Positions 30,385 to 37,316 of a DNA stretch of 37,316 nt are shown piece by piece (the first letter of the stretch is position 1; each line of letters begins with the position of its first letter). Location: the NCBI GenBank assembly GCA_014621425.1, contig JAANBB010000400.1:1-37316 (forward strand). The letters are read 5' to 3'. The position numbers and the translations under genes were made by a program. The notes beneath the pieces are model-generated. The model was not told where the DNA came from. It saw only the letters and a list, made by a program, of their open reading frames with translations, and made no database searches. The DNA is from Cylindrodendrum hubeiense. Lineage: Eukaryota > Ascomycota > Sordariomycetes > Hypocreales > Nectriaceae.

Positions 30385-32850
30385 ATGGTATCCACAGCCG
30401 GAAGCGACCTGGCCTGGGTTTATTCCCGGAATCGACGAGCTGCGGCACTGTCCAACGATGACATCGATCAGTACAAGGAGCCTATACGGCAAATGTACCT
30501 AGTGGAGGGCCTGAGCCGCACCAAAGTGAGGGATCGTTTGGCCAGAGGGCATGACTTTTTAATATCGTACGTGCACCCGCAAGACGGCGCCCTTCTCACG
30601 GCCAAGTCACCTGGGAGAGTTCGCACTGACAGGGACAAGTACAGGCCGGACCAATTCTCAAAGGCCACCAATCGATGGGGGTTCCATAAGCAAACACGCA
30701 AGCAGCAGAGCACACCGACTCAGTCTTCTGTTGTGACAGTTGGCCACGACAATATAGCCCAGGTTGACATTGAACTGGAACCAGCTCCTCCATCCGCGAC
30801 TGTAGAGGCTCCGAAAGAACTCAGCAAAAGACCCCGGAGTACGGACAGCACAGCCAGCCTGACTGACGTCGACCGTCAAATCCAGGGCCCCGCGTGGCCG
30901 TTGCCGCCTCGTCCAGCCAAGCGATGCAAGGCAGCAGAAAGCGCCGACCATGTCTTCATTCGGTCCCATTACTATTCAGAAGATGGCACGCCGGCCGAAG
31001 AGGACGATGACGATTTCGACACTTCCACAGACTATCCAGGCTCAACAGGGACGCCACGACCTTTCCCGATCGCAACTTCGGATCTCTCGACTGAGTTGAC
31101 CGACTCCAACGCCTCGAGCACGCTACAAGACTCCTCCGTGGAAGTCGATGAATTATGCGCCGAGTTCCTCGCTTCCTGCTACATGTTCAAAAACGCATTT
31201 AGTTACTTTGCCAAGGTATCCATCCCGTTCAAGTACAAGTCGTCCTCCTCCAACACGGACAGAAGGTCCAGAATGCTGGACCTGGCACGGACGGCAATGT
31301 CATCAAGCACACGCGAGATCGCCTGTGTCATCTTGGAATCTGAGCTCAGGACTTGTGACGATTCGATCCACATTGGCAACGACGACATTGGAATGCCCGA
31401 GGACCGTTCTGCTGGCGAGCCCATGACTCCCAATGAATCATTCCTATTTCATCGACATCTAGCTCGAATATACTCGTATAAGCATCACCACGCAAGCGAA
31501 GTACAACAGCATCTCGACAAGGCCCGAAGATTTACGGGCAGCGATGGCATGCCCAACCTCGCTCGACTACCCTGCCTAGACTACTGGACACTACATCACA
31601 TCCTGGACGGCAAGGATTGCTCCAGATCAGACGAGCTTCTCGACATGCACACGTACGATGAGATAAACCTGTCCCTTGTGATATCTCCGTGCCTTAGATG
31701 GTGCAAGGAGCAACTTCGAAGGCTGGGGGAGATCCAAACTGACCATCAGTTTGACACCATCCGCGACTCTCGATACATCCAAACAGCGGGAATGGACCCG
31801 ACTTCGATGAGCCAATGGGGGAGGCAATGGGACCCTTTGGCACTCTGGGCTCAAACTAGCTCTGTCTTTGCCCATCTCTGGAAGAGCCTGCAACTCAGCC
31901 CGCCATTGCCATACGACCGGCTCACATGGCTCGACGAGGGACTCCTGCCTGGGATATCCGTGACTCACTTCTTGATGATCGTTTGCAGATTGATCGTCTA
32001 TAAGTCACGTTTCGTTGCCTCTTATTGGAGTGCTGCTGAGGGTACTCCTCTTACCAAGGAGTCTAGTATCCCCGTCAGGGCCGACGCATGTATGATGGCT
32101 ATCAGCAATCTTCTTGCAGACTGTACGTACTCACCAAGGGCAATCAAGACACTTTTCGACAAAACATTCTGCGAACATCATTCCTGGGCGCCGCCTACTC
32201 GACGCGAGAACACGCTCGTCGTCCAGGTGCGAGCCGAGCTCCTAGACTGTCTTAACAGTACGAAAGACGCATTGAACCGAGCACAGTCGACAACGCCGAC
32301 GCCCCCAACTCCTCGTGTCGCCATTTGGGAGACAACGGACAGCCGAGAACCTGACAGCGCCTCGTTGAGCGAGCTTTTGGACTACTCCGCTTTCGAGAAC
32401 ACGAAGGCGTTTTCGATGCTGAGTATCTCAGACAGCGGAAGCAAACGAAACACTTTGATGAGCGCTGGCCAACGCTCCTCCAGCATTGCATCAGGCTCCA
32501 CGATATCACTCCGGGCACGTCGGCTCTATCTAAGCGTGCTGCAGGGGAATCCCGCTCTGGCGAGGGGGATTGAATCGCGGGGCTCCTACTCATCCGAAGC
32601 ATCGGGCTCCAGCTCGCTCCAGCGGTTCAAAGAAGCGGGGAGCGCGATGGACAAGGTGGGATTCATGGCTTCACGGCGCCGATCGAGATTCTCTGGGCTT
32701 GAGGTACACTCGGACTGGGATGGGGACCCGCTACTGGTGGCGGGGAGCAGTAATGAAGCGGGCTCGGAGCAAGGCATGCTGAATGCCGATAATGACCAGT
32801 CCCGCACACGGAGGCTCCGGCGTATCGGGAACTTGTGGAGGGGGAGGTAA
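30385..32850 (+). CDS. Clr5-domain protein, putative nuclear regulator, with an in-frame intron
   Basis: The frame is open from the ATG at 30385 to TAA at 32848-32850 (821 codons). Residues about 22-106 match the fungal Clr5 domain (Pfam Clr5): LSNDDIDQYKEPIRQMYLVE, then GLSRTKVRDRLARGHDFLIS, and later PDQFSKATNRWGFHKQ. In the family the F..S and Q(F/Y)......WGF.K parts are adjacent, but here 26 residues intervene, and exactly those are coded by a 78-base GT-AG intron candidate (30567-30644). Spliced, the protein is 795 residues. Residues about 110-240 are low-complexity with a basic RPAKRCK (about 176-182, unspliced numbering) that could direct nuclear import. The middle part (about 250-620) is helical and conserved-looking. 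The C-terminus is Ser/Gly-rich. The domain is named for fission yeast Clr5, linked to silencing. DNA or chromatin binding here is inferred. Confidence 0.88.
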   Translation: MVSTAGSDLAWVYSRNRRAAALSNDDIDQYKEPIRQMYLVEGLSRTKVRDRLARGHDFLISYVHPQDGALLTAKSPGRVRTDRDKYRPDQFSKATNRWGFHKQTRKQQSTPTQSSVVTVGHDNIAQVDIELEPAPPSATVEAPKELSKRPRSTDSTASLTDVDRQIQGPAWPLPPRPAKRCKAAESADHVFIRSHYYSEDGTPAEEDDDDFDTSTDYPGSTGTPRPFPIATSDLSTELTDSNASSTLQDSSVEVDELCAEFLASCYMFKNAFSYFAKVSIPFKYKSSSSNTDRRSRMLDLARTAMSSSTREIACVILESELRTCDDSIHIGNDDIGMPEDRSAGEPMTPNESFLFHRHLARIYSYKHHHASEVQQHLDKARRFTGSDGMPNLARLPCLDYWTLHHILDGKDCSRSDELLDMHTYDEINLSLVISPCLRWCKEQLRRLGEIQTDHQFDTIRDSRYIQTAGMDPTSMSQWGRQWDPLALWAQTSSVFAHLWKSLQLSPPLPYDRLTWLDEGLLPGISVTHFLMIVCRLIVYKSRFVASYWSAAEGTPLTKESSIPVRADACMMAISNLLADCTYSPRAIKTLFDKTFCEHHSWAPPTRRENTLVVQVRAELLDCLNSTKDALNRAQSTTPTPPTPRVAIWETTDSREPDSASLSELLDYSAFENTKAFSMLSISDSGSKRNTLMSAGQRSSSIASGSTISLRARRLYLSVLQGNPALARGIESRGSYSSEASGSSSLQRFKEAGSAMDKVGFMASRRRSRFSGLEVHSDWDGDPLLVAGSSNEAGSEQGMLNADNDQSRTRRLRRIGNLWRGR
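30567..30644 (+). other. Stop-free, 78-base in-frame intron inside the Clr5 domain
   Basis: The donor is GTACGT at 30567-30572, the branch-like CTGAC at 30626-30630, and the acceptor is ACAG ending at 30644. The length is divisible by three and the sequence has no stop, so plain ORF calling runs through it. Splicing gives HDFLIS followed directly by PDQFSKATNRWGFHK, the expected Clr5 spacing. Confidence 0.82.
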
Positions 32851-33388
32851 TGATAAAATAATAAAAACATGTTGGAGGGTTTATGGAGGTGTTTGGCACA
32901 GCCGTAGGCCTTTGGTGGGCAAGGGCCTACGGCTTTCTGGGTGGGATCATAGCCTTGATGGCAGGCGTTCGAGACATAGGATTGTCAAAACAACTGGGCA
33001 AGGCCAAAGCAGATAAGATCTACTGCAATACTATAATTATATCATATTTTCACGGGGATGAGAAAGTCTATTCATACTGCAACGTCATCACTCAGTCCCC
33101 ATTTAGTTACCCAACCCAGCTACAGCCCAGAATTGGACCACCGGTGCCGTTCTTACCGAACACCACAGGGAGTAGACCCCGGAGCCCACGTAACCCCTAC
33201 GAACTAGCTAACGGAGCCAGTGGGGCAGTGACGCGCCAGCTGCATAATCTAATCCATCTGTTCTCTCTTTTCTCTCAGCTCTTTAATTATTTATTGCGCG
33301 GCCTTCCGCCATTGTTCTTGCTTTCATATTTACAACTCAAGAGAGCAGTATTCTCTATCCGGGTCGAGGAGGAGAGATTTGTCCTGCC
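32851..33388 (+). promoter_or_regulatory. Intergenic region with the promoter of the secreted-protein gene
   Basis: It lies between two plus-strand genes. A pyrimidine-rich tract (ttctctcttttctctcagct, about 33260-33279) and a following attatttattg lie 100-130 bases before the start codon, typical of a fungal core promoter and 5' UTR. No other feature is seen. Confidence 0.45.
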
Positions 33389-34900
33389 ATGGCGTCCCGT
33401 ACTTTGTTCGCCGCCCTCGCGGCTTTGATGATCCTGTCTTCGTCCAGCGCCGAGGCCCTCGCGCCCAGCGCCGAAGTCGCAGCTCAGCGAGGCGCCCAGA
33501 TCTTCAACTCAGTGTACGACTCTCTTCGAAAATGGGGATCCGTCGTCCACCCCAACGGCATGTCCCTCTACCTGGCCACTGTTCCCGAGGGCGTCATGCT
33601 GCACCATGGCAACAACCGCAACGAGACGCCTACGGAGCTTCAGTGGCTGGCTTATGAGATTGAGCATGCTGAGATGTTTGCCCGCGACCACCGAGGGGGT
33701 CCTCCGGGTGGTGGCCCTCCAGGAAGGGGAGGCAAGCCTGGCGATCATAGTGATCTCAAGCGGAGACGTGATGCTCAGGCCCCTCTGACCAACTCGGACG
33801 ACACACCACGGGAGAACAAGTCTGGCTGGCTGCACACGTATCGAACCACGAAACCACTACGTTTCCTCTTTCTCGACGGCATGAGCGGCGACAAAGGCGA
33901 CGCGGGGGTTCTCGACACCCAAGACTACCTGCTGCGCGGCGTGCGAAACCTTGACAAGCCTTCGTTCTGGCCCCCGAAGAAGAAGCTTACGTCGCGCGGC
34001 CCTCCTGGCGAGCAAGATCGCGCAGCGGATCTCTGCCGCATGTGTGAGGACTGGAAGCTACAGGGTGTTATCCGCACCGAGAGCGCCGGCTTCGAGATTA
34101 TCAAGTGCGACTTCCTCGACGGGCTGGAGCAGATCCAGTCTTTGCAGCGGTCGAGTGCGGGTGGCGATAGGCATCCCGGAGGACCGCCTGGTGGACCACC
34201 AGGAGGACCACATGGAGGACCGCCAGGAGGACCACATGGAGGACCGTACAAAGGACCTCCAGGGATGCCATGGGGCCGCCGAAACCCGGACGACCGAGAT
34301 CGCGAGGTTGGATCCAGCCGCACGCTGGTTGACTACTCGTCCATGGTGTCGGCCTTCTTCTTCCCAGTCAACATCACAAACCCGGACAGCGAACGAGCTG
34401 AGCTTCCACGCCTGCTGAGCACCACCAAGTCCGAGATGCGCACCATCCGAGACTACCTTGCGCAGGTCATCGAGGACCGTCACGACGCCCCCATCTCGCC
34501 CTTCAACTGGCGCGATGTTTCCGACCTCGTCGTGCGCCGCTACGCCCCCAAGATCCCGGTGATGGCTGCCAACGTCAGCTCGGTCGAAGAAATGGCGAGG
34601 CAGATCCGCTTCCTGCTCGAGGTATATATCGACTATTCGGTGGAGGATGAAGACCTTCGTGACGAGGCGGCCCAGGAGCGCTGCGCATCCTTTTATATCC
34701 AGACAATGCCGCTCAAGACGGAGGCGGATACGTTTATTTATGCTGCGTTCAAGGCCGTCAACGCCAGGATTTGCGGCGCATTGTTTGAAGCTCGGAAGCT
34801 TGTTATTAGCGACGCAGATGCTGATGAGGACTCACTAGAAGAGGCGAAGGAGGTTCTGAAGTCCTTGATGGAGTATCTGGCCTGGAGTATCTTTGAGTAG
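33389..34900 (+). CDS. Secreted protein of unknown function with Gly-Pro repeats
   Basis: The protein is 503 residues, without a visible intron. The start at 33389 gives a clear signal peptide (MASRTLFAALAALMILSSSS AEALA, cleavage near 25). The body has GWLHTYRTTKPLRFLFLDGM followed by LDTQDYLLRG (about 146-184), a CRMCEDWKLQGVIRTESAGFEIIKCDF-like region (about 216-243) and a helical C-terminal half. I recall similar RTT(K/R)PLR..(Y/F)(F/L)DG...LDTQD segments in uncharacterised ascomycete secreted proteins, but I know of no function. Two low-complexity inserts are present: GGPPGGGPPGRGG (103-115) and a GGPPGGP/GGPHGGP array (262-292). N-glycosylation sequons include Asn78, Asn143, an NIT and an NVS. 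An extracellular or wall location is inferred. Codon use is GC-rich, consistent with a working gene. Confidence 0.85.
   Translation: MASRTLFAALAALMILSSSSAEALAPSAEVAAQRGAQIFNSVYDSLRKWGSVVHPNGMSLYLATVPEGVMLHHGNNRNETPTELQWLAYEIEHAEMFARDHRGGPPGGGPPGRGGKPGDHSDLKRRRDAQAPLTNSDDTPRENKSGWLHTYRTTKPLRFLFLDGMSGDKGDAGVLDTQDYLLRGVRNLDKPSFWPPKKKLTSRGPPGEQDRAADLCRMCEDWKLQGVIRTESAGFEIIKCDFLDGLEQIQSLQRSSAGGDRHPGGPPGGPPGGPHGGPPGGPHGGPYKGPPGMPWGRRNPDDRDREVGSSRTLVDYSSMVSAFFFPVNITNPDSERAELPRLLSTTKSEMRTIRDYLAQVIEDRHDAPISPFNWRDVSDLVVRRYAPKIPVMAANVSSVEEMARQIRFLLEVYIDYSVEDEDLRDEAAQERCASFYIQTMPLKTEADTFIYAAFKAVNARICGALFEARKLVISDADADEDSLEEAKEVLKSLMEYLAWSIFE
34170..34264 (+). repeat. Coding repeat ggaggaccnccnggn / ggaggaccacatgga
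   Basis: Nine-base Gly-Gly-Pro units and 15-18 base compound units (ggaggaccacatgga, ggaccgccaggaggacc) are repeated in tandem within the secreted-protein gene. They keep the frame. The repeat number is likely to vary between strains. Confidence 0.75.
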
Positions 34901-37316
34901 CGAAAGTTTCCCGCATAGAGGTAGCGTCGCGAGGAGTCGAGGTGCAATGGTTGAGATTAATGATTTATGCACTGCCTTTTTATAGAGTAGGAGAATCACG
35001 ATTCTTCGCTGTCAGTGGCTTTCACTGCCCGAGTTAGCTCCTAAACAATGTTATGATGGGTTTTTGAAACGACTGCCTTCTGCCATGGGCATCATGCCGA
35101 ATTCATCAACTTCTGCAAACCACATCTCGCTCCTTGCATCCAAGTTTGTACCAGGGCCTATGTCCAAGAACTATGCCATCCTATGACTCCCCATGTTTCC
35201 ACAGCCGCAACCACTCATAATAAAGCTGCGCCCATGTTTGCATATCGGTTCCTCAACAGAGATACTGTGCTGCTGAAGCAGGCAATGGGCCAAGTGCGAA
35301 GCAGGTCGGGGTCGGGTAGCCGTGCAATACTGGCCACGACTACTCGAGATGATGGAGACCGAGGATAGTTCGAAGCTTGGCGGGGTATGTGGCCCATTCT
35401 TCCCGTGGCGAAAGGCTATGATGAAACTCTTGCTCTAGGAAGAGACCTGTTCCTGCCAGGTGATGTTTTATGTCCCACGTCGATTAAGAGTCGGGCATCT
35501 GTAGGATGAGCCACGGCTGGCGGTTGTTCGAAACAAAGCAACAGGGCGTACAGTAAGTAGGGATCGGGCAGTTGCAAACGCTCTATTTCGTCGCATGATG
35601 ATATAGCCCTACTACAATCGATCGTTAGTTGATATGGATCTCTCTTATGTGTGGTGTTATGTACCAACTCGTGACTACCATATATATGCCCAGCTCACAT
35701 CTTGACAAGCGTATAGCAGGTATCCAAGGAGCTTGGGATACCATCCACTAACTAGAGCTTGTGGATGAGTGATGGCAGGGGGTGATTTCGTGTGTGGACA
35801 TCATTGAGAGCCATGACTCGAGGACTCGGGTGACGAAGTGTATCGTGTGTCTAGTAACAGCGTCGGAGTTTCGAGTATCAAGAACAGTTCCAAGGAGAAT
35901 CTGGCGCCGGTGTGTGGATATGGCCAGCTGTGGTTGCACATATCCCAGAGGACCCATGTCAGGTTCAGTCTTTTTCGTGTGGACTATTTCGGATGCAGTT
36001 TAGACAGACGACTTTCCATTGTTCAACGGTTATTCATTGCCATCCTGTTCTTCATAGGCATCATTCTGGGCCCGAGTTACATGTCGCACTATCGAGGATG
36101 GTTTCTGAGGATACTCACACAGGGCCGAGCGAGCTTGACATCTACCACAACATGGATGGTGCAGATCGAGGAGTGTCTTGCAGCCTGCAAGTTTCTGACA
36201 GGACCTCTGTCTAGACGGGTCTTAGATATTCTGCACACGGCGCTTCGAGTGTCTGATCAACGATAAATCCAACACAGAACAGGCCACGCCCCTCGGTCAT
36301 CGAACATGTTTAGCTTGCAAATTTGTCAGAAACGTAACTCTGCGTGAAGCGCCAGAAGCAGCGGGGACATGTAAGCGGCTCTCCTCGCGAAGGCACTGTG
36401 CAGCTTTCCCACTAGCTAGCAGAGTCTGATGGTTCCTGGTCAAGGAAGGGGTTCAGTCGGGTGCAGGATCGTAGCATCTGTAGATATGGGCGTTCGGTTT
36501 CCCGGGTGGTGAAATGATGGAGACGGACTGGAGGTTTTGTCATCGCACTCGGATTACGGAGTTCCGAGTGTCGTACCCGAACGTTGGGTCAGTGCGGCAC
36601 CCAAGAAGCCTCTCAACAGAGAAGGGTTATCTTGTGACAAGTCCAAGATGGCAGGGTTTAATCAAGTGCCACTTATGAAACTGCCCAAATATTTCAACCC
36701 AAAAGCCCATCTTCTCTTCTTCGATTTCGAGGTCGAAATATCTCGCTTTTCACAGCGATGGAACTGTTCACTGCTTCTGTCAAGGATCGATAGAGACATC
36801 ATAGATCAGAGTATTTCCGCGTGGCCAATGCCATCGTTGCCTACTGAACTACCAGCCATTTCCAGTCAGCACATGTTCAAGAGTCTAGGGGACAAATCTC
36901 AAGACCGATATTGAACAATAATGGTAAAGAGACAACGTGGGTGCCTTGTGAGACTCACTGGTAGTTGCCATATCCGACGCGTCTCCTTAGAAATCTCATC
37001 GCTCTTAAGAGTCAATAAGGCTTAAAGTTTTCAGAAAAAGTCGAGGTCCTTCAAGAGGAGATACGTCGAGAGTCTTTGCCACTCGGGGGCTCGGGACCTT
37101 CACACAGTTGTGAATTCCAAGGGGGTGGGATTTGTAGGCTGTGACATAGGGAGTCGAAGGATGGGAGTTCAGGCCGCGGTTCTCCATGGCAAGATAATTC
37201 GAGGTTCTTGGGAGGCTCGGGGGAGGTGGGCAATTTGGAGATTGCAGATGAAGGAATTTCGAAGAAGGATAGTTCGAAGGTCTCAAGGTCTAAGCCTGAA
37301 TTCTTAGAACGGCCGG
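34901..37316. other. Terminal intergenic stretch, no supported gene
   Basis: Open frames at 35838-36266 and 36537-36914 (plus, 142 and 125 codons) and 37005-37286 (minus, 93 codons) show no domain I recognise. The first contains a hydrophobic run (RLFIAILFFIGIILGPSYM) that could pass for a membrane segment but lacks other support. The first bases after 34900 should be the 3' UTR of the secreted-protein gene. No RNA gene or repeat seen. Confidence 0.45.

Noticed and set aside
35838..36266. 142-codon frame with a hydrophobic segment, a possible small membrane protein
   Set aside because: Only one hydrophobic run, no family resemblance, and other frames are open over the same bases.
1..37316. 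tRNA genes
   Set aside because: I looked for GGTTCGAATCC-like B boxes; the few near matches lack an A box and a cloverleaf. A proper tRNA scan could still find one.

Overview
The window looks like a chromosomal segment of a filamentous ascomycete (Pezizomycotina). The evidence is short GT-AG introns of 49 to 78 bases with CTGAC or TTGAC-like branch points, a fungal oleate Δ12-desaturase, a Clr5-domain protein, a DUF4238 protein, and an AT-rich block with the marks of repeat-induced point mutation (RIP). The desaturase reads most like those I recall from Sordariomycetes, perhaps Hypocreales. That placement is inference.

Layout. Bases 1-6353 (minus) hold most of a giant secreted cysteine-rich repeat protein. 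It runs off the left edge and carries a one-base frameshift at 2060-2062. Bases 6354-16394 are about 10 kb with no convincing gene, only a few weak fragments (10145-11035 cysteine-rich; 13219-13533 Trp/Tyr-rich). Bases 16395-17913 (minus) are the Δ12-desaturase with one intron. Bases 18160-24055 are an AT-rich block. It holds a 5'-truncated, stop-riddled Ty3/Gypsy chromovirus pol on the plus strand (18341-21003), a well-preserved 184-bp solo LTR nested in its integrase with a perfect 5-bp target duplication, and a second long stop-riddled plus-strand frame (about 21480-23700) that I cannot assign. Bases 24058-25152 (minus) are a DUF4238 gene whose 3' end lies on the edge of the block. Bases 25874-26729 (minus) are a two-finger C2H2 protein whose fingers appear only when a 49-base intron is removed. 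Bases 30385-32850 (plus) are a Clr5-domain protein with a stop-free 78-base intron inside the domain. Bases 33389-34900 (plus) are a secreted protein of unknown function with Gly-Pro repeats. The last 2.4 kb show nothing convincing.

The genes do not form an obvious pathway. Only the desaturase has a well-defined enzymatic role. The setting (giant cysteine-rich repeat gene, RIP-mutated transposons, DUF4238 and Clr5 genes, long gene-poor stretches) suggests an accessory or fast-evolving region around one housekeeping lipid gene. I saw no tRNA, rRNA or CRISPR array.
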